DNA of 53,771 nucleotides from Bacteroidetes bacterium UBA1947 (GTDB lineage Bacteria > Bacteroidota > Bacteroidia > Chitinophagales > Chitinophagaceae), in contig DDET01000008.1 of the NCBI GenBank assembly GCA_002336915.1, positions 1 to 53,771 of the forward strand, given 5' to 3'. Both the position numbers and the translations under genes were made by a program. The notes under the pieces were generated by a model. The model made no database searches. It was not told where the DNA came from and saw only the letters and a list, made by a program, of their open reading frames with translations. This document shows, piece after piece, positions 33,787 through 41,762 of the stretch (positions are counted from its first letter, which is position 1; each line of letters begins with the position of its first letter).

Positions 33787-34696
33787 TGTTGGCAAAAAGT
33801 ACTAAAGCATATATAACAAACAATACAAGAAACACTATAAAATAACTTACTGCAGTTGCTAACAGGACCCAAATCGATTTAAGCCATCCCGCCCCATATA
33901 CCTTTCTTAGCGCGACAACAAAATACAGGGCACAGGCAAATGGTATGATATCTTGCAGGAAAGAAATTACCAGTTGAAAAAAATTAGGACCATTATCCGG
34001 TACGTTTATTAAACTGATGGGCAGCAGAATAAAGATAAAAGAGTGTATATGCAGCGAGAATATTGTGTGATCGACGAAATGTACATCTTTACGCCGCAAA
34101 TAAAACAAGCTTAACATAGCTGCCATAAAGGGTATCATAAAAAAGAAAGCCTTCGGCATAAAATGTACCAGCCCTGCTAAAAACTCTTCAGTTTTTTGCT
34201 CATCCCTGAAGAAGTTAGCAGCATTAGTTATCCATTGTCGGTTCTTTGCTGTCACCTGCTCTTTCTCTATATTCAGCTTTTTCATTGCATTACTGATCTG
34301 CACCTTCTGCAATGAATCAGCCCTGCGCTCTTCGGCGGTTTGTTCCTGTACAGGTTTTACCTTTACTGCCTCGGCCAGGTTCTTATGCGTGGCAGAAAAA
34401 AGAAAAAACAGGAGGAAAAAAACAGCGCTCACAAATATATACAAGGATATAGGCGGGATGTAGCGCATGCGTTGCTTATTGCGATAAGCAATCGTCAGTT
34501 TACCCGGCTTAAATACCAGCGCTTTTAATGTTTGCCAGAATTTAGAATCATAATGAAAATAATGCCCCACAAAGTGAAAGACCAGCCCGAAAAAAGTATC
34601 CTTATGTAAATGCGTCTCCTGCCCGCACTGTGCGCAGTAGTTATTTGTAGCATGAAAGCCACAATTCGGACAGATGATTTCCTGGTGATGAGACAT
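33767..34696 (-). CDS. DUF3667-family zinc-ribbon membrane protein
   Basis: The 309-residue protein starts with a zinc ribbon (CPNCGFHATNNYCAQCGQ). The DUF3667 core follows: DTFFGLVFHFVGHYFHYDSKFWQTLKALVFKPGKLTIAYRNKQRMRYIPPISLYIFVSAVFF. After a charged loop (residues about 105-160) come four more hydrophobic helices. The family is common in Bacteroidota and has no established role; the DFKFW-like and KPGK motifs are its signature. The ATG at 34696 directly precedes the zinc ribbon; 14 extra residues would come from an upstream codon at 34738. The C-terminus overlaps the mutS2 end. Confidence 0.85.
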   Translation of the reverse strand: MSHHQEIICPNCGFHATNNYCAQCGQETHLHKDTFFGLVFHFVGHYFHYDSKFWQTLKALVFKPGKLTIAYRNKQRMRYIPPISLYIFVSAVFFLLFFLFSATHKNLAEAVKVKPVQEQTAEERRADSLQKVQISNAMKKLNIEKEQVTAKNRQWITNAANFFRDEQKTEEFLAGLVHFMPKAFFFMIPFMAAMLSLFYLRRKDVHFVDHTIFSLHIHSFIFILLPISLINVPDNGPNFFQLVISFLQDIIPFACALYFVVALRKVYGAGWLKSIWVLLATAVSYFIVFLVLFVIYALVLFANITSSAA

Positions 34697-34756
34697 TGAC
34701 CTAAATATATAGCAAGAGCGCCAATTAATTAAGCACAAATTTCTGCTATATAAATA

Positions 34757-36196
34757 CTACATCATCCCCTTCACAATGCCACCCAGCTTCTTCAATGCTT
34801 TCTCCACTTCAGGTTTCCAGGGCATACCATAGCTTAGGCGCATACAGTTGTGATAGCGCTCCTGCAGCGTGAACATACTGCCCGGAGCTATGCTTATCTT
34901 CTGCAACATGGCGTCCTGGTATAATTGGTAGGTATCTATTTTTTTGTTCAGCTCTACCCAGAGTATAAAGCCGCCTTGCGGGTTGGTGACTTTTGTGCCC
35001 TCCGGGAAATGCTCACCGATGGCACGGATAAATTGCAGGCTATTGGAATGTAGTGTTTGCCTGAGCTTGCGTAAGTGGTGCTCATAACGGCCTGTTGCAA
35101 GGAAATTTCCGACTGCCGCCTGTTGCGGTGTAGCTGTAGTAATGCTATGATATAGCTTCAGGCGCTTTATCTTTTCAAGGTGTTTACCCGGTGCCACCCA
35201 GCCCACACGATAACCCGGCGCCAGTGTTTTAGATACGGAGCTGCACCAAAGCACATTGCCCTCTTCATCAAAGCTCTTGCAAGATTTAGGGCGCTTTTTA
35301 CCAAAATACACATCTCCATACAGGTCGTCCTCTATGAGCGGCACTCCCTGGAAAGACAAGACTTTCACCATGGCTTCTTTCTGTTCATCCGGCATGCAAT
35401 AACCCAGAGGGTTGCTGAAATTAGGCACCAGGAAACATGCTTTTATTTTGTGTTTCTGCAGTACTTTTTTCATGTCGTCGGGGTCTACGCCTGTGTCCGG
35501 ATCGGTGGGTAGTTCTAAAACTTTTAGTCCCATGCTATTGGCAAGCCTTAACGTACCGAAATACACGGGACTCTCCACTGCTATCGTATCGCCACGCTGT
35601 GCCAATGCCATCATACTGTAAGCGATCGCATTCATGCTGCCGGCAGTGGTTACGAGGTCGTTCGCATGCAGGTGCCCACCCCAGTGCATGGACCAACGCG
35701 CTACCTGCCTTCGCAATAGTTCATTGCCCTGTAGCTGCTCATAAGAAGTAGCATTTGCCGGCATCTCCCTTATGGCCTGCATCATGGATTTATTCAGTCG
35801 CGCAAGTGGTAATAACTCCGGCGCGGGAACACTTAACGAAAATTTAACGAGGCCCGGCATCGCGAAATCATCATACACTTCTGATATGATCGCCTCCACA
35901 TTTTTGTTCTTTGAAGACAGTGGCGGATCACTTTTTTCTATCTTCTGCGGAAAGCGCGCAGGGTTAAAACGAACATAGTACCCCGACTGCGGCCGCGACT
36001 CTATAAGTCCTTTACCCTCAAGGTGATAATAGGCCTGTAATACAGTGCTGATGCTCATTCCGTGCTCTTTACTCAGCATGCGTACAGAAGGTAGTTTGTC
36101 ACCAATGTTTAACACCTTTTTCATTATCTGCTGCTGTATAGTATCAGCAATATGCAGGTATAAGTGTTCCTGCTTTCCGCGTTGTGTTATTTTCAT
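34757..36196 (-). CDS. MocR-family transcriptional regulator (GntR HTH plus aminotransferase domain)
   Basis: The 479-residue protein joins an N-terminal GntR winged helix (KVLNIGDKLPSVRMLSKEHGMSISTVLQAYYHLEGKGLIESRPQSGYYVR) to a fold-type I aminotransferase domain. The PLP-binding Lys lies in SSVSKTLAPGYRVGW. MocR proteins use PLP or an amino-acid aldimine as the signal and usually control a neighbouring gene. Here the divergent neighbour is a DMT exporter, with an 81-base shared region carrying symmetric promoter boxes. Control of amino-acid efflux is the simplest reading. Length is normal. Confidence 0.92.
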   Translation of the reverse strand: MKITQRGKQEHLYLHIADTIQQQIMKKVLNIGDKLPSVRMLSKEHGMSISTVLQAYYHLEGKGLIESRPQSGYYVRFNPARFPQKIEKSDPPLSSKNKNVEAIISEVYDDFAMPGLVKFSLSVPAPELLPLARLNKSMMQAIREMPANATSYEQLQGNELLRRQVARWSMHWGGHLHANDLVTTAGSMNAIAYSMMALAQRGDTIAVESPVYFGTLRLANSMGLKVLELPTDPDTGVDPDDMKKVLQKHKIKACFLVPNFSNPLGYCMPDEQKEAMVKVLSFQGVPLIEDDLYGDVYFGKKRPKSCKSFDEEGNVLWCSSVSKTLAPGYRVGWVAPGKHLEKIKRLKLYHSITTATPQQAAVGNFLATGRYEHHLRKLRQTLHSNSLQFIRAIGEHFPEGTKVTNPQGGFILWVELNKKIDTYQLYQDAMLQKISIAPGSMFTLQERYHNCMRLSYGMPWKPEVEKALKKLGGIVKGMM

Positions 36197-36212
36197 ACCG
36201 AAAAACTGTATT

Positions 36213-36270
36213 GGTCAAAAATACGGAAATTGTATCTGTTTTGTTTCAAACTTTTTTTCCAATTTTGACC
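36213..36270. promoter_or_regulatory. Symmetric divergent promoter region of MocR and DMT genes
   Basis: GGTCAAAA (36213-36220) and TTTTGACC (36263-36270) form a perfect 8-base inverted repeat. On the minus strand TATTTTTG (36216-36223) is an exact TAnnTTTG box for the MocR gene, and CAATTTTG (36260-36267) is a one-mismatch box for the DMT gene. In both cases the box is followed by ACC, so one protein could cover both promoters. Confidence 0.6.
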
Positions 36271-36277
36271 TGTAATT

Positions 36278-37228
36278 ATGAGCAAGCATACTAAAGCATG
36301 GATAGCACTGGTATTTATCTGCATTGTTTGGGGCACCACCTACCTGGCCATCCGTGTTGGTGTAATGCACTACCCTGCTTATTTGTTTGCAGGCATCAGG
36401 CAGGTAACGGCGGGCATCATATTAATGGCTGCGGCTTTTGCAGCCAACAGGAAGGTAGACTGGAATTGGGAACACATTTCGCGTAACGCATTAATAGGCG
36501 GACTGATGATAACAATGGGCAATGGGCTGGTAACGTGGGGCGAAAAATATATACCCAGCGGTGTAGCAGCTCTTATATGCTCCATGATGCCAATTATTGC
36601 TGTGATGTTCAACCTATTCTCTTCAAAAAAAGAGCGATTCAATGCCGTCATTATTTCGGGACTGGTATTAGGTACACTAGGGGTAGCCTTAATATTCAAG
36701 GACAACATCAGCGACCTTTCAAAAAGCACATACGTATTCGGCATGATAGCCACGCTCATAGCAACCACATCGTGGGCAGCCGGAAGCCTGATATCGAAGA
36801 AGAACACCAATCAAACAAACCCGATGTTCAACTCGGGCATGCAATTGTTCTTCGGTGGGGTGTTCCTTTTTATCATAAGTCCTTTTGTAGATGACTATCA
36901 TGGCATTGACTATGCCAATACCAACGCACTGTTAGCTTTAGGTTATCTTATTGTTTTTGGTTCGGTACTGGCATATGCAGCTTATAACTTTACCCTAAGT
37001 GTATTGCCGGTGGGCGTAGTAACATTATATGCTTACGTAAACCCCCTAGTGGCTGTAATAATGGGCTACCTGCTTATGAAAGAGCCCCTCAACATTTACA
37101 CGATACTTGCATTTATAACCATCGCTGTTGGCGTATACCTGGTGAACATAGGGTACCGCAGGCAACATAAAAATATTCAACAAACCGGTACCGACGGTGC
37201 TGCTATCGCATTGCCGACTGAAAATTGA
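36278..37228 (+). CDS. DMT-superfamily (EamA) exporter
   Basis: The 316-residue protein has ten hydrophobic helices in two EamA repeats. The first repeat begins WIALVFICIVWGTTYLAIRVGVMHYPAYLFAGIRQ, a classical EamA signature. The second contains YIVFGSVLAYAAYNFTLSVLPVGVVTLYAYVNPLVAVIMGYLLMKEPL. Such carriers usually export amino acids or other metabolites across the inner membrane. The divergent MocR regulator and the downstream branched-chain aminotransferase point to an amino-acid-related substrate, but the specificity is not readable. Its stop lies 21 bases before the ilvE start. Confidence 0.9.
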   Translation: MSKHTKAWIALVFICIVWGTTYLAIRVGVMHYPAYLFAGIRQVTAGIILMAAAFAANRKVDWNWEHISRNALIGGLMITMGNGLVTWGEKYIPSGVAALICSMMPIIAVMFNLFSSKKERFNAVIISGLVLGTLGVALIFKDNISDLSKSTYVFGMIATLIATTSWAAGSLISKKNTNQTNPMFNSGMQLFFGGVFLFIISPFVDDYHGIDYANTNALLALGYLIVFGSVLAYAAYNFTLSVLPVGVVTLYAYVNPLVAVIMGYLLMKEPLNIYTILAFITIAVGVYLVNIGYRRQHKNIQQTGTDGAAIALPTEN

Positions 37229-37248
37229 TAACGCAAAAACTTTTTGTT

Positions 37249-38298
37249 ATGGAATACACCATCGCCATCACGAGGCAGGAAGAAAGAAAAGTTAAAGACA
37301 GTGCAGTAGTTCCCTTTGGTACTCAACCAACGGAGCACATGTTCATATGCGAATACAAGCAGGGGCAATGGCATAATCCCCGGATAGTGCCTTTCGGCGA
37401 TCTTACTATGAGCCCTTTTGCGCTATGCCTGCACTATGGTCAAACCGTGTTTGAGGGGATGAAAGCCTTTTTGATGGAAGACGGGAAGATCAACATCTTC
37501 CGGCCCCTGAAGCACTATGAGCGTTTTGTAAAGTCACTGGAGCGCATGTGTATGCCGGCAGTACCACAGGCTTTATTTATAGAAGCCCTGCACCAGCTCA
37601 TTCAGCTTGATGGTGACGAGATGCCGACAGATCCTGAAGCTTCTTTGTACATACGCCCCTTCATGATAGCTTCGGAAGAGCGCATAGGTGTGAAAGTAGC
37701 TGAGGAGTACCTGTTCATGATCGTATGCTCACCTGCTTTTCCTTATTATTCAAAACCGCTTAAAGTAAAAGTGGAAACCGAATTTGTTCGCGCTGCTGAA
37801 GGTGGCACAGGCTACGCAAAATGTGGCGGCAATTATGGAGGCGCTTTATACCCATCGCAGATGGCACGCAACGAAGGTTATGACCAGGTAATATGGACCG
37901 ATGCGAAGACACATGAATTCATTGAAGAATCGGGCACCATGAACCTGATGTTCTTTATAGACGATGTGCTGTTCACTCCACCACTTTCAGGCACAATACT
38001 CGATGGCGTTACCCGCGACTCTTTGCTCAGGCTGGCAAAGGACATGGGCATCAATACTGCTGAAATGGCCATCAGTTATAAGGAAATACAAGTGGCGCTG
38101 GAGGCAGGAAAACGCGTGGAAGCATTCGGCGCAGGCACAGCGGCTGTGATAGCGCCTATTGAGATAATTGCCATAGGCGACAAACAATACCATTGCTACA
38201 CCGGGCAGGATGCAACCATGTTTAAATTACAGCAGGCATTGCTTGGCATACGCAAAGGCACAAAACCCGACACACATAACTGGAACTATATACTGTAA
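37249..38298 (+). CDS. ilvE: Branched-chain amino acid aminotransferase
   Basis: The 349-residue fold-type IV aminotransferase exchanges amino groups between glutamate and leucine, isoleucine or valine. LHYGQTVFEGMKAF, IRPFMIASEERIGVK, GTGYAKCGGNYGGAL (PLP lysine in YAK) and EESGTMNLMFF are all present. The last part, AGTAAVIAPIEII, completes the family pattern. The length and the YAKCGGNYG form are those of the eukaryote-like class II BCATs frequent in Bacteroidota. I choose the ATG at 37249; an upstream TTG at 37225 overlaps the previous stop. The stop TAA overlaps the GNAT start (TAATG). Confidence 0.93.
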   Translation: MEYTIAITRQEERKVKDSAVVPFGTQPTEHMFICEYKQGQWHNPRIVPFGDLTMSPFALCLHYGQTVFEGMKAFLMEDGKINIFRPLKHYERFVKSLERMCMPAVPQALFIEALHQLIQLDGDEMPTDPEASLYIRPFMIASEERIGVKVAEEYLFMIVCSPAFPYYSKPLKVKVETEFVRAAEGGTGYAKCGGNYGGALYPSQMARNEGYDQVIWTDAKTHEFIEESGTMNLMFFIDDVLFTPPLSGTILDGVTRDSLLRLAKDMGINTAEMAISYKEIQVALEAGKRVEAFGAGTAAVIAPIEIIAIGDKQYHCYTGQDATMFKLQQALLGIRKGTKPDTHNWNYIL

Positions 38299-38765
38299 TG
38301 ATGCAAGCTTTTAATATAGAGTACGAAGACTATACTATCACCAGCGACAAAACCAGGATTCCCGTTGCGGCAGTTCACAAGTGGCTTTCGGAAGAATCGT
38401 ACTGGGTGAAGAACATTCCTTATGATACAGTACAGCGATCTTTTGACAACTCATTTACTATAGGTATACTCAGAGGCGCTGAGCTTGTTGGCTATGCCCG
38501 CCTTGTTACCGACTATGCCACATTGGCTTTGCTTGCCGATGTTTTTATTACCAAAGAACACAGGGGCAAGGGCTTGAGTAAGAAGATGATGGAGGTTTTG
38601 CTCGATCTTGACTGGGTGAAGGGATTACGCAGCATTATGCTGGGCACCCGCGATGCGCAAGGCCTTTATGCACAATATGGCTTTATAAATCCTGAACACC
38701 CGGAGCGCATCATGCAGTTGCGCAGGCCGGATATATACGGTGACACGAATAACACAAGCGCATAA
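38298..38765 (+). CDS. GNAT-family N-acetyltransferase
   Basis: The 155-residue protein has the acetyl-CoA-binding signature LLADVFITKEHRGKGLSKKMMEVLLD, the R/Q-x-x-G-x-G/A loop of GNAT enzymes. It is preceded by the conserved strand LVGYARLVTDYATLA and followed by the DAQGLYAQYGFINPEHPERIMQL C-terminal element. The substrate is unknown; the FxxP-type ending is common in a clade of small Bacteroidota GNATs. It overlaps ilvE by one base, so it is in the same operon. Confidence 0.88.
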   Translation: MMQAFNIEYEDYTITSDKTRIPVAAVHKWLSEESYWVKNIPYDTVQRSFDNSFTIGILRGAELVGYARLVTDYATLALLADVFITKEHRGKGLSKKMMEVLLDLDWVKGLRSIMLGTRDAQGLYAQYGFINPEHPERIMQLRRPDIYGDTNNTSA

Positions 38766-38775
38766 AACAGATTTC

Positions 38776-39309
38776 ATGGAAACACTCAACTATTTAAGCA
38801 GTGCCAAACGCCAGTTCCTCTATTACAAATCATTGGGCGAAAAGGCAATGGAACAACTGAAGGATGAGGAACTCTACTGGCAACCGAATGAAGAGAGCAA
38901 CAGTATAGTAACGATAGTGCAGCACATGTGGGGCAATATGCTCAGCCGCTGGACCGACTTCCTGAGCACTGATGGCGAAAAGCCGTGGAGGCAACGAGAT
39001 GCTGAATTCGACAACGAAAAGCTTGACAGGGAAACGATTCTAAAAAAATGGAATGATGGCTGGAAATGCCTTTTCGATGCTTTGGACAGTATAACTGACG
39101 CTGATCTCAATAAGGTCGTATTGATACGCAATGAAGAACATACCGTACTCGAGGCTATCAACAGGCAGTTGGCGCACTACCCATACCATGTGGGCCAGAT
39201 GATATACATAGCCAAGATATGTCGCAACGATGGCTGGAAGAGCCTTTCGATACCGAAAAACAAGACCGCCGAATTTAATGCTGAAATGTTCGCAAAGGGA
39301 AAGCAATAA
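38776..39309 (+). CDS. DinB-like (DUF1572) four-helix protein
   Basis: The 177-residue protein resembles the DUF1572 branch of the DinB superfamily: YYKSLGEKAMEQLKDEELYWQPNEESNSIVTIVQHMWGNMLSRWTDFLSTDGEKPWR. The second half has EAINRQLAHYPYHVGQMIYIAKI. Conserved histidines (IVQHMWGNM, HYPYHVGQM) form the metal site of this superfamily. Members act as thiol-dependent transferases in some bacteria; here the reaction is unknown. The ATG at 38776 is preferred over an in-frame codon inside the GNAT gene. It closes the ilvE operon before a hairpin terminator. Confidence 0.82.
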   Translation: METLNYLSSAKRQFLYYKSLGEKAMEQLKDEELYWQPNEESNSIVTIVQHMWGNMLSRWTDFLSTDGEKPWRQRDAEFDNEKLDRETILKKWNDGWKCLFDALDSITDADLNKVVLIRNEEHTVLEAINRQLAHYPYHVGQMIYIAKICRNDGWKSLSIPKNKTAEFNAEMFAKGKQ

Positions 39310-39310
39310 C

Positions 39311-39351
39311 ACCAAAGCAGCCGGTTAGACAACCGGCCGCTCTTCTTTGGT
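39311..39351. terminator. Bidirectional terminator between DinB-like and DUF6249 genes
   Basis: GCCGGTT (39320-39326) pairs with AACCGGC (39331-39337), and the outer arms ACCAAAG (39311) and CTTTGGT (39345) extend the stem. It lies between two convergent genes. Confidence 0.75.
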
Positions 39352-39364
39352 TTCTATTTATTGT

Positions 39365-39754
39365 CTAGTCTTCTTTGTTTTCATGGGCTTTCCAGCCTTT
39401 CTTTTCTATTGCATAAGAGATCACAAGGCCCAGTCCGCCGAATAGAGATATAAGCGCAAAGTATATCTGCGGGAAGTCACGGGTGTATGTTTCGCCGTTT
39501 GAAAATACTGCCTTATGGTTCAGGCCAAACTCATCTATAAAGAAGGCGATCAACAGCCCAAGGCCAGCACCACATACCAATAAACCGTACTTCAGGTTGG
39601 TATAAAAACGCGGGCGTTGTTGCGTTTGCCGCGGGTTAATGCCTCTTTCTATCAGGGCCATGTTCTCCCTGTTGCGCATATAAGCTATGCCGAATATGGT
39701 GGTGAACATACAAACAGCACCTACCAGGGGAACTAATACTTCTTCGCCGCTCAT
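39365..39754 (-). CDS. DUF6249-family membrane protein
   Basis: The 129-residue protein has three membrane helices: an N-terminal one (VLVPLVGAVCMFTTIFGIAY), LKYGLLVCGAGLGLLIAFFI and IYFALISLFGGLGLVISYAI. The segment YMRNRENMALIERGINP after the first helix is characteristic of the DUF6249 family, common in Bacteroidota beside ECF sigma-factor genes. That is its situation here, divergent from one. Its function is unknown; a role in membrane stress sensing has been assumed only from this context. An inverted repeat lies in the shared promoter region. Confidence 0.8.
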   Translation of the reverse strand: MSGEEVLVPLVGAVCMFTTIFGIAYMRNRENMALIERGINPRQTQQRPRFYTNLKYGLLVCGAGLGLLIAFFIDEFGLNHKAVFSNGETYTRDFPQIYFALISLFGGLGLVISYAIEKKGWKAHENKED

Positions 39755-39804
39755 GAGCTTTTTATTTTAATTGGTTATACAGCATATGACTACCAAAGTA
39801 CAAA

Positions 39805-39867
39805 GCAGGTTACAGTTGCGCTGAAAAAAAATTATCCGGGCATTTTATCCATTCGGGTGTAACCTGC
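39805..39867. promoter_or_regulatory. Ten-base inverted repeat in the DUF6249/sigma-factor promoter region
   Basis: GCAGGTTACA (39805-39814) and TGTAACCTGC (39858-39867) are perfect complements separated by 43 bases. TTATCC occurs twice in the interval. The arrangement suits a pair of operator half-sites for a looping regulator or a long RNA stem. Confidence 0.5.
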
Positions 39868-39895
39868 ACTTACTTTACAGCGTCTATACTATACA

Positions 39896-40477
39896 ATGCA
39901 GGAAGCTATACAGGATGCCGATATCATTCAACGGGTATTGAAAGGGGAACAGCAAGCCTTTTCGATATTGGTAGATCGCTATCAGCATTTTGTGTTTACA
40001 ATTGTCTTACGCATGGTGAACAACAGGGAAGAAGCGGAGGAACTGGCGCAGGATACCTTTGTAAAAGCCTACCGCTTTCTTGCCGACTTTAATAACAACA
40101 GCAAGTTCAGCACATGGCTCTATTCCATCGCCAATAATACCTGCCTTTCCTTCCTTAGGAAAAAGCAAGGCATTACCATTTCAGCGGAGGAAGGACAAAT
40201 ATCCTTGCTTGCTGAACGTACCGGTATGGCAGAAAAAGCACCGTCGCGCTCTGAGGAACGTTCTCAAAAGGCACTTATGGCATTAGCCATTCAAAAACTG
40301 CCGGCCCAGGATGCCGAATTGATAACCTTGTTCTACATGGCTGAGCAGAGCCTGGATGAAATAGGGACCATAACAGGTACTGATACCAACCATGTGAAAG
40401 TAAAGCTGTTCCGTGCGCGACAAAAACTAAAAACTATCATTGAGAAATATTACAGTAATGAATTAAGCCATTTGTGA
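39896..40477 (+). CDS. ECF-type RNA polymerase sigma factor
   Basis: The 193-residue protein has sigma-70 region 2 (FSILVDRYQHFVFTIVLRMVNNREEAEELAQDTFVKAYRFL) followed by FSTWLYSIANNTCLSFLRKK. Region 4 is AIQKLPAQDAELITLFYMAEQSLDEIGTITGTDTNHVKVKLFRARQKL. There is no region 1 or 3, as in all ECF factors. It directs transcription in response to an unknown, probably envelope, signal. The next gene, four bases downstream at the earliest start, encodes a membrane protein that looks like its anti-sigma factor. Confidence 0.95.
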   Translation: MQEAIQDADIIQRVLKGEQQAFSILVDRYQHFVFTIVLRMVNNREEAEELAQDTFVKAYRFLADFNNNSKFSTWLYSIANNTCLSFLRKKQGITISAEEGQISLLAERTGMAEKAPSRSEERSQKALMALAIQKLPAQDAELITLFYMAEQSLDEIGTITGTDTNHVKVKLFRARQKLKTIIEKYYSNELSHL

Positions 40478-40504
40478 ATAATGATCATTAATTTTATACC
40501 GGCT

Positions 40505-40996
40505 ATGGGCAACAATGCAGAAGATATGGATATGCAGCTATGGGCTTATATAGATAAGCAATGCAGTGATGCAGAGGCGCAACTCATTACCACGCTAATA
40601 GCTACCGACAAGGACTGGGCAACTCAATACAAACAGTTGCTTTCTTTCAATAACGAGCTCAGTAGTACTGAACCCGAGCAGCCATCCATGCGTTTTAGCA
40701 AAAATGTAATGGACTCAATTACAGCCACCAAAATAGCCCCTGCTACCAAAACATATGTGAACCCCTGGGTGTTACGTGGCATAGCTGGAGTATTTGGACT
40801 GCTACTTGTCACAGTCTTTATTTATATTTTGTCCGGCCTCAACTGGAACACTGCACCGGGCGCTTCATCTTTTCACCTCGACTATAGTAAAATGGAGACA
40901 GGCAGCTGGTGGATACCTTTTGCGCTTGTGAACATTGTGCTGCTTATTATATTTATTGATGCGGTGCTGAGAAGGAGAAGAACCGCGCACAAATAA
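40505..40996 (+). CDS. Putative anti-sigma factor (two-helix membrane protein)
   Basis: The 163-residue protein begins with a short soluble helical domain (MDMQLWAYIDKQCSDAEAQLITTLIATDKDWATQYKQL). This resembles the N-terminal sigma-binding domain of anti-sigma factors but lacks the HxxxCxxC zinc motif. Two membrane helices follow (about residues 90-110 and 135-155), then a basic end. Position immediately behind an ECF sigma gene supports the anti-sigma role, which is an inference. An ATG at 40481 would add eight residues. The sequence otherwise has no recognised domain. Confidence 0.7.
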   Translation: MGNNAEDMDMQLWAYIDKQCSDAEAQLITTLIATDKDWATQYKQLLSFNNELSSTEPEQPSMRFSKNVMDSITATKIAPATKTYVNPWVLRGIAGVFGLLLVTVFIYILSGLNWNTAPGASSFHLDYSKMETGSWWIPFALVNIVLLIIFIDAVLRRRRTAHK

Positions 40997-41111
40997 GCCG
41001 ATATCCCTTTCGAAGCAAGTAAAAAGAATTCCTTAAGCAAAGGGAGCTACTAGTTTCTGCGAAGAATAAAATGAAAAACGCCGGGAGGAAAGTCAAAAAA
41101 AATACGCAGGA

Positions 41112-41243
41112 CGTAAAACCACCTTTCTAAGGTACGACCAAGCACCCATAACCGGTAGCCTACGCCTGCGCATATCGCAGGCTTTAGCAACTTTCCCGGT
41201 GTAAAACATGGTCGTTTTTTAGAAAAGGAAGTGGCGTAAAACC
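41112..41243. mobile_element. MITE-like hairpin element with flanking direct repeats
   Basis: The direct repeat CGTAAAACC (41112-41120 and 41235-41243) flanks imperfect terminal inverted repeats. The left arm has ACCTTTCTAA and ACGACCA; the right arm, read in reverse complement, has CCTTTTCTAA and ACGACCA. Inside are nested stems ACCGG/CCGGT (41151 and 41196) and GCCTGCG/CGCAGGC (41164 and 41176). The whole can fold as one long hairpin. No transposase is encoded, so movement would need a helper in trans. Confidence 0.55.
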
Positions 41244-41356
41244 TAAAATCATCAATTGCCAACGAAGGCAAGCTCAATTACTTTTATAGCGTTAAAGGTA
41301 GCTTTTTTTGAAAGAAAAAAAATGACAAAAAACCATAATATTTTATTTTAGTTTTC

Positions 41357-41364
41357 TATCTTTG
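41357..41364 (+). promoter_or_regulatory. Promoter -7 element of the candidate small RNA
   Basis: TATCTTTG matches TAnnTTTG exactly and lies about 400 bases before the next gene, so it does not obviously belong to a protein gene. No good -33 is seen. Confidence 0.5.
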
Positions 41365-41370
41365 TATTGC

Positions 41371-41452
41371 GACCAAGCACACAGGCTTCTAAAGCTCTTT
41401 TTATTTGAGTATAATAGTTCCTGCATAAGGGAATCCGTATGGATTCCTTTTT
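41371..41452 (+). ncRNA. Candidate small RNA of about 80 bases
   Basis: The interval runs from the expected start after TATCTTTG to a hairpin, AAGGGAATCC (41427-41436) with GGATTCCTTT (41441-41450) and loop GTAT, followed by TT. It carries no open frame of note. Its first bases, CGACCAAGCAC (41370-41380), repeat a stretch of the upstream hairpin element at 41135-41145, and CAGGCTT is also shared. I do not recognise a known RNA family. Confidence 0.4.
41427..41452 (+). terminator. Terminator of the candidate small RNA
   Basis: A ten-pair stem (one G-T) with a GTAT tetraloop is closed by a run of five T bases at 41448-41452. Confidence 0.7.
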
Positions 41453-41762
41453 GGTTCTGTCATGTTGAAAGGCATCACACAGACAACAGATAACAACGAA
41501 TTTTATTGATGCGATCTCCGTTAATAATTAGGCTGTATCCCATCGGTTTTATTATAGACGCTGTCGAAATAAAATATTTAATTGCTCCTTTAGTTTTGGA
41601 TATTCAAACATTTTCGCAATTCACTGATTTTCATCGCTGATCATCCTCCGCTGTTTTACTTCCACGATAAGATATCCACATGCGCTGGCAGAGGCACGGT
41701 TTTAGAATATACATTCATGACATCCTGCTAAAAATCTATTGTTGGAGCTAAAAACTAAAGAG

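Larger units (their letters stand above)
40997..41762. other. Intergenic region with MITE-like hairpin and candidate small RNA
   Basis: About 770 bases hold no convincing protein gene. The left part contains the hairpin element described at 41112-41243. The middle contains a TAnnTTTG box and a terminator that bracket a possible small RNA (41357-41452). A further TAGTTTTG at 41591-41598 could serve the small membrane protein at 41763. The rest is AT-rich with no structure I can support. Confidence 0.6.

Noticed and set aside
41050..41277. Minus-strand frame of 75 codons
   Set aside because: It runs straight through the hairpin element and its flanking repeats, so its sequence is explained by the inverted repeats. 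It has no family resemblance.
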